Part shown: one piece after another, positions 9,329 through 19,911 of the stretch | How positions within the stretch are numbered: the stretch's first letter is position 1 | How the letters are laid out: each line of letters opens with the position of its first letter | DNA from: Aphanomyces cochlioides | Taxonomy: Eukaryota; Oomycota; Saprolegniomycetes; Saprolegniales; Verrucalvaceae | DNA length: 64,000 nucleotides | Assembly (NCBI GenBank): GCA_019828595.1 | Contig: JAHQRK010000003.1 | Location: 1,798,001 to 1,862,000 of the forward strand | Direction: 5' to 3' | Made by a program: the position numbers and the translations under genes | The notes under the pieces: generated by a model | Told to the model about the DNA's origin: nothing | The model's database searches: none | Seen by the model: the letters and a program-made list of their open reading frames with translations, nothing else

Positions 9329-10101
9329 GAAAAGCCACCGCAAGCGCTTCAGGAGGCGTAAAGCTGTAGCGGAGGTAGAGTTTTGAGCTCAAACCATGCC
9401 ACGTGTGCCAATACCAATCCAAGTCATACACCAGAACACACTCCCCAGTGGTAGGTCACGTGGCAACAAAGGCGGCCCAGGGAGAGTTCGACAAACCGGG
9501 AGGATGTCAGCTCAGGTCCGACGCAGCACGGAACCGCAAGACCTATTGGCTCCACCTAAATCTCCCTCCCGGTGTCGTCAGGTGCAGAGAAGCTCGCAGC
9601 AGCACAGTCGGTTGGGCGGGCGGGCATGTGCGGCTGAGTGGGTGCCGTCAGGTCTTGAGCTGAGATGGCCACGTGCCCATCCATTCGCTTGAGCCAGTGG
9701 TTGCAAACCGCAAAACGAATCCAGTAACCAAAATTTTCTATATATAAATTTTGAGAGGTCTATTCTTGTCGTGGAGGCTCATTTTTTAATTTGCTGTGGA
9801 GTGCAAAAGTGCTGTCCGGCCACTGAAACACCCTCAAAATCGTTTTTCTCAATTTTCTCGGCCCACAGGCCACTAGAGGCGATTCTATTGCACCCAGAAA
9901 GTTTTATTTTCAAGCAAAAAATGCTGTCAATCCCAGGAAATAATGACTGTATTGTTGTATGGCATTATGTAATAAAATTCAAATCTATGTGATATATGAA
10001 TTTTGTATTGACCAAATGTTTTCCAGCGGTTTAGGATAGCCAATCATATGTGTCAGATTGGCATGTCAGAATAGGTCAAACTTGTCGGAATATTTATCCT
10101 A
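9329..10101. other. Non-coding part of the transposon region
   Basis: Bases 9329-9690 are GC-rich with two overlapping open frames (98 and 86 codons) of low-complexity Arg/Gln/Ser composition and no motif. Bases 9693-10101 are AT-rich, including a near-palindrome AAAATTTTCTATATATAAA at about 9730. No gene recognised. Confidence 0.45.
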
Positions 10102-10653
10102 TCGAGAGATATCCAAACCGTTCGAAAAATCGACGCTGCATTTTCATTGGTCAAAAGAAAATACAGTCTGCTCGACGAGAAGGACCCCCCATCAAATTAT
10201 ATACATCTTAAAAATGAATATTTGGAATGAACAATTTCGTTATCGAATTTAAGAGTTTATCATCCAAACTGGAGCTCAGAGAACCGCACGACCAAAAGCT
10301 CTTTGGGCTTATAGTCGTTGGTTCATGGACTGGCGGGGTTTATCACTGCTGGAGTACCTGTTTGGATGGTGTAAGTGAAGTTATGTCTGTCGGTAAACCA
10401 GGACGAGAACTGTATTGCTCTGGGGACAAGTGTCTGACGGGAGTTCGAGCACGTCTGGTTGATGGTGAGCAGCTGATCTGCTCGTGCTGCTGTGGGTGCA
10501 TCGCCACAGCGAGGTTATCAATGCTTTCTTGCTCTCGTCTTCCATGCTCTCTTGCTTGCTCTGTCTTCAGTGGTCTTCAAATTTTGGGAAACTTCCAAAA
10601 CAAATACATGAATAATACCTCGATCGGGGAAATTTCAAGTAGAACGCACAATA
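10102..10653 (-). repeat. Right arm of the long inverted repeat (552 bp)
   Basis: Reverse complement of 5520-6123, lacking about 50 bp present in the left arm. It ends CGCACAATA and is followed by unrelated AT-rich sequence. The exon-like frame of the left arm is present as the complement of 10358-10501. Confidence 0.8.
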
Positions 10654-10903
10654 AATTGGATGAATGAAAATTAGAACAGTACTTTCTCTCATGGGAACTG
10701 GGAGATGCGGGAAATCACGACTTTTAATAAAACTATAAATAATTTAAAAAAATATTCCCAAAATTTAAAAAAAGTTTCTTCGAGATTCTTTTAGAGGATT
10801 CTTTTAGGATTATATAATCTAAAAAGAAACTTGCAAAACTACCTAAAAACCCTCACTTCCCAAACGATTCAAAGCTTGATATTTTAGGACAAATCAACAA
10901 CAT
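10654..10903. other. AT-rich spacer before the repeat array
   Basis: About 250 bp with many A/T runs and a short direct repeat GATTCTTTTAG at about 10786 and 10799. No open frame. It ends at CAACAACAT, just before the first base of unit P1. Confidence 0.5.
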
Positions 10904-11048
10904 CAAAATGCAAACACATTTCGAGAATTACTTGTTTTGAGGGAAAGACATCCACAAATACTCCAAGGACTATATTCTACGAGCTAAAATATCGCCTGGG
11001 CAAACTCAGTACGCACGAAATTGGGGGCAGTCCAGACCAGACTATTCA

Positions 11049-12574
11049 TCACCATAGCAAGCTTAGCGTAGACTTTCTCCGCTCAGAAATTTCAATTGCA
11101 TGCTCAAATGGCAAATATACTTCATGTTCTAGTGCCAAGAGAAGGCTTGGTAAAGCACACGTTTTGAACTGAATCACGAAAGTCAGAGACAACACGGCAG
11201 ACTCCACATCACGAGCATCCAAGCGACTGGATTGTATGAGCATCAATTTCTTCAACATACATTGGACTGTCTGGTCTGTTATATATATTTAACCTGCAAT
11301 GTCTCGTTCTGCGTCTATTCATTTCGCATCCAATATCCTTCTTGACAGTTCACACAGGTCGTGTATGTTTACTCGCTTCTCGACATGTTGCCAGGGAATT
11401 GACTCGGAGGACATACGAACATAGCACACTGCAAGTGATGCACATTTACTTGTGCCTGATCATACGCACTAGATGTAACATAGAGCATACAATACAACTA
11501 GAATGAAGCGACAGTCGCTTGAAAAGAATCTGTGTGTTTGTTCTTGATGAGAATGGTTTCAGATAAATGGATTGAAGGATTACAACATACAAGACACAAT
11601 TTCGTCGCACGGTCATCGTGAATAATCCATCTTCCAAGCTATTAGCATGCGCATTGTGATGTCGAAATCGAGATGTAATCCTTAGACGAGCGAAACGTGC
11701 ACAAATTGGCTGTAGAATATCGTCTACAATCGGAAACATCACTTGAAGAATTATTCAATAGTTGGTGCGTTACCCTGCATGCATCTACATCCTCATGATG
11801 GAAAGTCGGGCTATCTTGATATCGTATCAAGTGTGTAGTTGACTTGCAATGCTTTCGGATAATGGTAGGCCGAAGCCGTACAGACGTGTGAAATACAGCA
11901 GAGTTGTCTGCGTCTCGAGCGACGCCTAGGGGATAATTCGCCTGACAAAATTCGTACAAAATGTTGCCTGTTTAATGTGCTCGTCCACCACGAGTACTTA
12001 AAGCCTCTGTACAGGAGCAACGTGAGGTTCCGCTATTGGCAATTTCACTTTGCAATGACCTCCTTGAAATGAATTCAAGACGTTATGGACTGAATATTGA
12101 GGCGCTTCAAGCAAACAAAGATGAGACTGTATATACCATATACGTCGGATGAAACAGCACACTCGACACCAGTTACGAAGGCCAAGATTCAAGCTGCAAT
12201 TACGGCAATCTTGTCTTGGCCCTCGAGTAAAATTGGGATTGGGACTTGGTCGAATGGAGACCACGAAATCAGCAATTCTTTCTCCGGGACACAGAATATT
12301 GGGCACAACTGGCGGCACAACTTGTAGAAAAGTCTTGCAGTAATATCTGCTCGTGAGGTCTGTCTTCGTATTGTTGACTATATTGAGCTGTGAGCGAATT
12401 CTATCACGTCGTGAACTAATTGCAGTTGAGGATGGCAGCGAAAGTATAGACTCTGCGCCGTCCATGCTCTCTTTTGGCTGAAATTCGCCGAGATACGTCA
12501 TTGATAAGTGAAGACGAGTGACATTCAGTTCTTGGCTTAGGAGGCTGCTTATCAAGTAACACAACTACATCCAT
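11049..12574 (-). other. Second-gene region of P1: cluster of open frames, structure unresolved
   Basis: See the M1 copy at 23157-24682 for the analysis. In P1 the frames are 12564-11998 (188 codons), 11959-11642, 11742-11446 and 11258-11049, with the Glu variant (EHEVY) in the last one. Confidence 0.4.
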
Positions 12575-12709
12575 TCTGTCGGTCTTTTAGGCAGAAAGAC
12601 ATGAATATCAGCTCTATTTTGGAGCAGTAGACCGGAGTCGTTCAGAGCCGTGTCGGTGGACTATGAAGCTCTCGACAGGTCTCGGTGTGTGGGATCAACG
12701 ATAGACATT

Positions 12710-13179
12710 TGGTGGATGTGAGACATTTGAAATGCATTTAGTATTGCACTTTGAAAAGCAATTGAAATGTGGTGACATGGAAGATGTTCATACAAACCCC
12801 AACATATACTGCACCCAGTCAACCATCGATTTTCATGCTTGAGACCAGTGGCGGCGGCTATGCAGACTTGGGCGTAGTATACTCCAAGACACGCACATAT
12901 ATCAGGTCATTGCTTTTTTATTATGGTTTTGACGTCCCTCGCGTTTGGTATTTCCACGTCATGCGCCAGCAGGGTTTGTCTGTGGTAGGGACATACAGGA
13001 ATTGTGAAGAAGCATTTAAAATGTTTGGAATGTGGTGTGATAGCGTGGCATGGTGATGTCTGGGGATTTGGAATGGTTTTGAAATCGTCTTGAGCTGATG
13101 GATATCAAACACAAGTCTTATTTTAAATGTATTTCAATTCACCCACCATTTTCACTTTTCCGCGCGATCCAAACGCACC
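12710..13179 (+). promoter_or_regulatory. Upstream region of the large TOG-like gene in P1
   Basis: About 600 bp separates the two divergent gene regions. Motifs GAAATGCATTTAG (12730), GCATTTAAAATG (13011) and TTTTAAATGTATTTC (13122) repeat the theme seen upstream of the MYND gene. CCATTTTCACTTTTC at 13146-13160, 20 bp before the ATG, resembles the oomycete initiator (CATT-CA-TTT). A 95-codon GTG-started frame (12769-13056) has no family likeness. The same interval exists in every complete M copy (22552-23156 in M1). Confidence 0.35.
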
Positions 13180-15700
13180 ATGGACACGCTCCTCAAACAG
13201 GTACGACGACGACGTGGACCCGAGTCTGTCTCACCCAACACATCAACAGATTACGACATACGACGTCTACGCGCCTTGGAGTGAACAACTCCAAGCACTC
13301 GGAGACATGAAGGCTGTCGTCGAACAAGTCCTCCAAGTGGACTCGCTCGACGCAGTAGTCGACTCATTGATCATACTCACGGTACTCACGATGGTTGTCG
13401 TGTATGTTGCTTGATTGTTGGAGTGCATAGGAACCTCTCAAGACAGACTGCTGGATCCAATCGATCCGCACCGACGTCGCCCACAGAGCGCGTGGCTTCC
13501 TCCGCGGTCTGGCGACCACGTGCGGCTTTGCCTTGGGCCAGTTTGTGGACGACGTGATGCTGTCGCTCCTCGACACCACACAGCGCCATGTGCAGAAGAT
13601 TTGCCAAGCCAGCGACGAATGTTTGGCAGTGTTGACGAGTCCTTCGCGATACGATTTAAACAAGTTGATCGGCACCTTTGGCACGGTGCGCGGAGGTACG
13701 TTTGCTCACACCTTGTTGTCTCGACTCAAGGGGACACACATAGACGACGTGCGACTGCTCATCATGAGTCAGCTCGAGCTCATCGTGAAATCGTGGTGCC
13801 AAGCCGACTTGGACCCCCACGTCGAAGGCATCCAGAACCTCTTGGCGAAAGCTCTCCTTGACAAGAGCGAGCCAGTGCGAGTGAAAGCTCGCGACATTCT
13901 CTCTCTGCTTCATGAAATGCGGTATGAATGACCTGGAGTCTCGTGACCTCTCCTCTCGGGTAGGAAGGAGACATTCCATGACGTCACACGGACGACGACA
14001 TGTCAAAAGGTGTCTCTCGAGGACACAACTTCTCAAATCGCTGCACCTCCTGTCCTCCAGACCTCGTCATCTCAAACCATGACGACTGGACCGGTGGCAG
14101 TGGAAGATATCACGACACATTCGACTGCTCTGATCACCCCCGAGGTCACGAAACCTCTCGATCAAGCCATCAGTGATGAAGAGATCATGGCAGAGCCTCA
14201 ACAGGTATTTTGTGTCTTCATCCCATGTTTAATGACCCTATCGATTCAAGGCTGTGGAGTCGATCGCGAGAGAAGAGAAATGGGGAGATGAGCCGCTCCG
14301 TCCAGAAGAAAACAATGAAAAGAATGACGAGAAGGACCTGAGCGGCCATTTCCCCCTTCCATCCGACCAAATGGTTGCACTCTCGAACCTGGTAAGCCGC
14401 GATCTCGAGACAGTCTCTCATACCAACATGATATAGATGACCGCATTTGACGTCCCAGAGGACGTAGTAGCGTCTCTTCCTCCACCCTCATCATGTACAA
14501 TCAAAGCGACTGATTTGGTGATGCCGGAGGAGTCCAAAGAGAATACCTCTGATTGTATTGTCGCCAAGGCGCGTTCGCCAAAGCTATCTCTGGTGGCTCC
14601 AGTGACTGAACACGTTCGACGACAAGTCAAGACAGCAAATCAAACTATTCGTCGCGCTATCTTTCCAACGATCAAGGTGGACGATGATTATAATCAACTG
14701 GCGATGCACGAGACCAAATACGGGCAGGTGAGTGCGTTTGCATTTTCGTACGAGCTCATGCTGTGGTAGCATATTATTAACGTGGCAACTCTGCAAGGCA
14801 AGTTGGACAGCGAGATTACTTCTGGAAAGAAAGAAAATGATTTGTTGAAGGAGCAACCAAGTCAAATCAGTGCTGACTTGATCAAGCTCGACAATCTCGA
14901 TTCCGATCAAGAGAAACGAGGACTCGGTCAAGACACAGGCTTTGATGTGGAGACACAAAACACTATAGTCTCACCTCCTTGTACGAAATGTCAGGAATTG
15001 CAACTATTTCACTCGGCGGATTGTGCTGCACCTTGTGATCTTGATGTCCAAGCCGACCAAATTGTATCTCTTCAAACAGAAAATGAGGTAAGCTCGAGCT
15101 ACCAAACGTGTCTAATGCTGACGTAGAGCTTGGATCCAGTGGCATTGGTGTCTCAAACCGACAATTGGGAGCATGAAAAGGTCGTGGCCAAATTTCAGCA
15201 AGCCAAACACAGATGGGATGTCCATCAAATGGCCCCGGAAGACCAATTATGCCATCTCTACGAGCGCCAGCATATGATGGAGCGAGAGCTACGACGCTCA
15301 ATCGGCGACAAGTGCGCGTGTGAATTTCAAATGGAATCACTTCAACTTATTGTACGCACATGGATGCAAGGCAAGAGTCGTGGACTCACAGACCAATTAC
15401 ACCAAATGGAGACTCAGCTTGTTGTACTGCAGCACTCGAATGAAGGACAAAGACGCTACATTGACATGCTTCCACACGCAATCACGCAAGTCACGATACC
15501 CGAGGTACACGATTCAATGTATGATTGTATTCATAAATCGTCTAGGAATACACATGTGCAGCTTGTGGTGCAGTGGAAAGCGAAACTTCGAGTTGCGACA
15601 GTGGCGAAATTGCAGTCTACGTCGACCGGGGTCGTCCTCCAGAGACACCACGAGCAATTCAAGCATGCGCACCAAAGGTGATGCTGAGCCACTGCCATAA
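13180..15700 (+). CDS. TOG/HEAT-like protein, copy P1, C-terminally truncated
   Basis: Exons 13180-13200, 13250-13381, 13431-13921, 13964-14204, 14251-14391, 14437-14727, 14770-15087, 15127-15504, 15546-15630 and 15678-15700. One base missing in the last exon (CCATAA where other copies read CCATCAAA) brings a stop after 706 residues, removing the basic C-terminal 40 residues found in the other copies; the original stop would be 15817-15819. Residue about 608 is Cys, as in M1, and Arg elsewhere. The domain description is under the M5 copy. Whether the shortened protein works is unknown. Confidence 0.6.
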
Positions 15701-16216
15701 ATCAAGACAGTCGAGCGCCAATATCACCACAGGAAATCAAATCAACAGCTCGACGAGGCAAAAATACTCGAGCCTTGGAGAAGAAGCAACAAGACGAGTT
15801 GTTTCTCCACGAGAAATAAGAAAATCAAAGCGCTCAGCCACGTAAGAGAACAAATGAGGTCGATGTCATTTATCTTTTCACAGGTACTGTGAGACCAAAA
15901 CAGCAACATCATTTCAAAGAGCGAAGCGGTCTCGAGTCGTCGCCCCAAGCGCAAAACATAATCCATCCATTTTTTCATTTGTCATGCTCAATTCATAATT
16001 TCATAAGATATATTTCTGCATTTACGCCTCTTGTGAAGAATATTGCCATTACATCTCGTCGATGCAATAAAGGAAAGTCAGGGAGACATATAACATCGTG
16101 GCTCTCACACGTAAACGGAGAAGACCGATCTTATAGACACTTTATAGTTCATTATTGTGTGATGTCCTTACAGTAATCATAATCATTTGGGCTTGAAATG
16201 GGGTGATTCTGGCAGC

Positions 16217-16557
16217 CTAATTCCTTTGCTGGAATGTTGTCAAGAACGTCTTGTCACAAGGAATGCTGACATGAAATTTGGCATCATATCGTAGGTGCTG
16301 AATGATACATGGGAAGAAAATGTAGTGAGAAAAGCCTGCGACAATATTCAGGACCCTCATAATTAACTTTACACTCAACATATGCACATGTCAAACTCCT
16401 GCTACCAGGTTGTCATCTGATGAATGTCACGAATATCCAAAAATGTCATTTGCATGTTTGGAGACATTGCATTTCGAGTCAAAGCCCTAAATTCTATCGC
16501 ACGTCATTCCACCAAGAAATCTAATTCAAGTCTACGTCCTTGGCAAAGATTTATATC
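16217..16557 (-). pseudogene. Coding-like fragment near unit end, P1
   Basis: Counterpart of 19174-19514 in M1, described there. It is head-to-head with the fragment at 16567, with a 9-bp gap. Confidence 0.35.
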
Positions 16558-16566
16558 AATCAAGAA

Positions 16567-16904
16567 ATGTCACCGAGAATGACTCCTGCGATGTTTGATC
16601 TCAAACAGCTGATAGGGACGGCTTATGAACAAGAAAGGATGGACTTGATTGCAATTCACTCGTTGACTGAAGACACACTAATATTTCCACAATCAACCAA
16701 AGATCGCTGCGACTAAAAGTAGAAATAGCAATATTGATGAATAGGCGGTCCGTCGATGAATCTATGTTGGCACGCTCGGCCGAAAGGTTTGTGCAGACTC
16801 ATCAGCCAGTATTTTCCACTAAACGCGAGCAAACGCGTCCATTATATATGTCGGTTCTAGCCTTCCAGTGGATCGTCGGAATCAAAATAAAGGATGATTT
16901 CTGA
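16567..16904 (+). pseudogene. Terminal gene fragment, P1 copy
   Basis: Same two-part fragment as in the solo repeat: MSPRMTPAMFDLK at 16567, TAA at 16714-16716, resumed frame 16745-16904. Here the codon at 16801 region reads CAT (His) where the M copies read AAT (Asn). Confidence 0.45.
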
Positions 16905-16946
16905 ATATCACAGATCACCAAGGCTTTATCTTCTTTCTGTCAGTAT

Positions 16947-18752
16947 CAATATGCAAACACATTTCGAGAATTACTTGTTTTGAGGGAAAGACATCCACAA
17001 ATACTCCAAGGACTATATTCTACGAGCTAAAATATCGCCTGGGCAAACTCAGTACGCACGAAATTGGGGGCAGTCCAGACCAGACTATTCATCACCATAG
17101 CAAGCTTAGCGTAGACTTTCTCCGCTCAGAAATTTCAATTGCATGCTCAAATGGCAAATATACTTCATGTTCTAGTGCCAAGAGAAGGCTTGGTAAAGCA
17201 CACGTTTTGAACTGAATCACGAAAGTCAGAGACAACACGGCAGACTCCACATCACGAGCATCCAAGCGACTGGATTGTATGAGCATCAATTTCTTCAACA
17301 TACATTGGACTGTCTGGTCTGTTATATATATTTAACCTGCAATGTCTCGTTCTGCGTCTATTCATTTCGCATCCAATATCCTTCTTGACAGTTCACACAG
17401 GTCGTGTATGTTTACTCGCTTCTCGACATGTTGCCAGGGAATTGACTCGGAGGACATACGAACATAGCACACTGCAAGTGATGCACATTTACTTGTGCCT
17501 GATCATACGCACTAGATGTAACATAGAGCATACAATACAACTAGAATGAAGCGACAGTCGCTTGAAAAGAATCTGTGTGTTTGTTCTTGATGAGAATGGT
17601 TTCAGATAAATGGATTGAAGGATTACAACATACAAGACACAATTTCGTCGCACGGTCATCGTGAATAATCCATCTTCCAAGCTATTAGCATGCGCATTGT
17701 GATGTCGAAATCGAGATGTAATCCTTAGACGAGCGAAACGTGCACAAATTGGCTGTAGAATATCGTCTACAATCGGAAACATCACTTGAAGAATTATTCA
17801 ATAGTTGGTGCGTTACCCTGCATGCATCTACATCCTCATGATGGAAAGTCGGGCTATCTTGATATCGTATCAAGTGTGTAGTTGACTTGCAATGCTTTCG
17901 GATAATGGTAGGCCGAAGCCGTACAGACGTGTGAAATACAGCAGAGTTGTCTGCGTCTCGAGCGACGCCTAGGGGATAATTCGCCTGACAAAATTCGTAC
18001 AAAATGTTGCCTGTTTAATGTGCTCGTCCACCACGAGTACTTAAAGCCTCTGTACAGGAGCAACGTGAGGTTCCGCTATTGGCAATTTCACTTTGCAATG
18101 ACCTCCTTGAAATGAATTCAAGACGTTATGGACTGAATATTGAGGCGCTTCAAGCAAACAAAGATGAGACTGTATATACCATATACGTCGGATGAAACAG
18201 CACACTCGACACCAGTTACGAAGGCCAAGATTCAAGCTGCAATTACGGCAATCTTGTCTTGGCCCTCGAGTAAAATTGGGATTGGGACTTGGTCGAATGG
18301 AGACCACGAAATCAGCAATTCTTTCTCCGGGACACAGAATATTGGGCACAACTGGCGGCACAACTTGTAGAAAAGTCTTGCAGTAATATCTGCTCGTGAG
18401 GTCTGTCTTCGTATTGTTGACTATATTGAGCTGTGAGCGAATTCTATCACGTCGTGAACTAATTGCAGTTGAGGATGGCAGCGAAAGTATAGACTCTGCG
18501 CCGTCCATGCTCTCTTTTGGCTGAAATTCGCCGAGATACGTCATTGATAAGTGAAGACGAGTGACATTCAGTTCTTGGCTTAGGAGGCTGCTTATCAAGT
18601 AACACAACTACATCCATTCTGTCGGTCTTTTAGGCAGAAAGACATGAATATCAGCTCTATTTTGGAGCAGTAGACCGGAGTCGTTCAGAGCCGTGTCGGT
18701 GGACTATGAAGCTCTCGACAGGTCTCGGTGTGTGGGATCAACGATAGACATT
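16947..18752 (+). repeat. 6-kb unit, copy P2 (plus orientation, truncated to 1806 bp)
   Basis: It matches 10904-12709 of P1 head-to-tail, with T for A at 16950, and is cut at GATAGACATT where the orientation flips. It holds only the second-gene region. Confidence 0.95.
17092..18617 (-). other. Second-gene region of P2
   Basis: Same frames as in P1 (18607-18041, 18002-17685, 17785-17489, 17301-17092). It is complete although the unit is truncated, so P2 contributes a copy of this region without the large gene. Confidence 0.4.
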
Positions 18753-18826
18753 ACAAGTAATTCTCGAAATGTGTTTGCATTTTGATACTGACAGAAAGAA
18801 GATAAAGCCTTGGTGATCTGTGATAT

Positions 18827-19164
18827 TCAGAAATCATCCTTTATTTTGATTCCGACGATCCACTGGAAGGCTAGAACCGACATATATAATGGACGCGTTT
18901 GCTCGCGTTTAGTGGAAAATACTGGCTGATTAGTCTGCACAAACCTTTCGGCCGAGCGTGCCAACATAGATTCATCGACGGACCGCCTATTCATCAATAT
19001 TGCTATTTCTACTTTTAGTCGCAGCGATCTTTGGTTGATTGTGGAAATATTAGTGTGTCTTCAGTCAACGAGTGAATTGCAATCAAATCCATCCTTTCTT
19101 GTTCATAAGCCGTCCCTATCAGCTGTTTGAGATCAAACATCGCAGGAGTCATTCTCGGTGACAT
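18827..19164 (-). pseudogene. Terminal gene fragment, M1 copy
   Basis: Same fragment as 6271-6608. The corresponding copies in the other units lie on the minus strand at 24870-25207 (M2), 30935-31272 (M3), 37000-37337 (M4), 43043-43380 (M5), 49087-49423 (M6, one base shorter), 55130-55467 (M7) and 61192-61529 (M8). All share the same internal TAA. Confidence 0.45.
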
Positions 19165-19173
19165 TTCTTGATT

Positions 19174-19514
19174 GATATAAATCTTTGCCAAGGACGTAGA
19201 CTTGAATTAGATTTCTTGGTGGAATGACGTGCGATAGAATTTAGGGCTTTGACTCGAAATGCAATGTCTCCAAACATGCAAATGACATTTTTGGATATTC
19301 GTGACATTCATCAGATGACAACCTGGTAGCAGGAGTTTGACATGTGCATATGTTGAGTGTAAAGTTAATTATGAGGGTCCTGAATATTGTCGCAGGCTTT
19401 TCTCACTACATTTTCTTCCCATGTATCATTCAGCACCTACGATATGATGCCAAATTTCATGTCAGCATTCCTTGTGACAAGACGTTCTTGACAACATTCC
19501 AGCAAAGGAATTAG
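19174..19514 (+). pseudogene. Coding-like fragment with one intron, unit end, M1
   Basis: The frame DINLCQGRRLELDFLVE is followed by TGA (19225-19227), then in the same frame RAIEFRALTRNAMSP ... DIHQMTTW, a 50-nt GT-AG intron (19326-19375), and VLNIVAGFSHYIFFPCI down to TAG at 19512-19514. Coding length without the intron is 97 codons, frame conserved. The family is not recognised. One nonsense codon in all copies suggests a captured, dead gene piece. It is absent from the solo repeat. Equivalent positions recur in every unit at the same offset. Confidence 0.4.
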
Positions 19515-19911
19515 GCTGCCAGAATCACCCCATTTCAAGCCCAAATGATTATGATTACTGTAAGGACATCACACAATAATGAACTATAAAGTGTCTATAA
19601 GATCGGTCTTCTCCGTTTACGTGTGAGAGCCACGATGTTATATGTCTCCCTGACTTTCCTTTATTGCATCGACGAGATGTAATGGCAATATTCTTCACAA
19701 GAGGCGTAAATGCAGAAATATATCTTATGAAATTATGAATTGAGCATGACAAATGAAAAAATGGATGGATTATGTTTTGCGCTTGGGGCGACGACTCGAG
19801 ACCGCTTCGCTCTTTGAAATGATGTTGCTGTTTTGGTCTCACAGTACCTGTGAAAAGATAAATGACATCGACCTCATTTGTTCTCTTACGTGGCTGAGCG
19901 CTTTGATTTTC
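19515..19911. other. Sequence 3' of the large gene, M1
   Basis: About 400 bp of moderately AT-rich sequence. A perfect-looking 42-nt intron (complement of 19849-19890, GTAAGA to CACAG) lies just past the proposed stop, so an alternative C terminus cannot be excluded; one possible frame would end in a basic RRPKRKT tail. No other gene seen. Confidence 0.3.

Larger units (their letters stand above)
10904..16946 (+). repeat. 6-kb unit, copy P1 (plus orientation, complete, 6043 bp)
   Basis: First and leftmost copy, the only complete one in this orientation. It starts CAAAATGCAAACACATTTCG and ends CTTTCTGTCAGTAT, directly followed by P2. Diagnostic features: one base missing at about 15699, a shared variant with M1 at 15312 (TGC instead of CGC codon), a base shared with the solo fragment at 16612 region, and a unique C at 16801. 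Internal order: second-gene region (complement), promoter interval, large TOG-like gene (+), about 400 bp downstream sequence, and two head-to-head gene fragments. Confidence 0.95.

Noticed and set aside
9396..9692. 98-codon GC-rich frame after the recombinase
   Set aside because: Low-complexity composition, overlapping alternative frames, no motif and no start context.
13691..13735. Possible intron in exon 3 (GTACGTTTGC to CTCAAG)
   Set aside because: It would be 35 nt and shift the frame, while reading through gives a good HEAT helix.
13415..13861. 148-codon frame on the same strand as the TOG-like exon 3
   Set aside because: Arg/Pro/His-rich frame in another phase of exon 3; the exon frame fits HEAT motifs and splices correctly on both sides.
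10904..16946. Autonomous Helitron
   Set aside because: Start TC and tandem arrangement are suggestive, but there is no CTRR terminus with a hairpin and no Rep/helicase frame in the unit.
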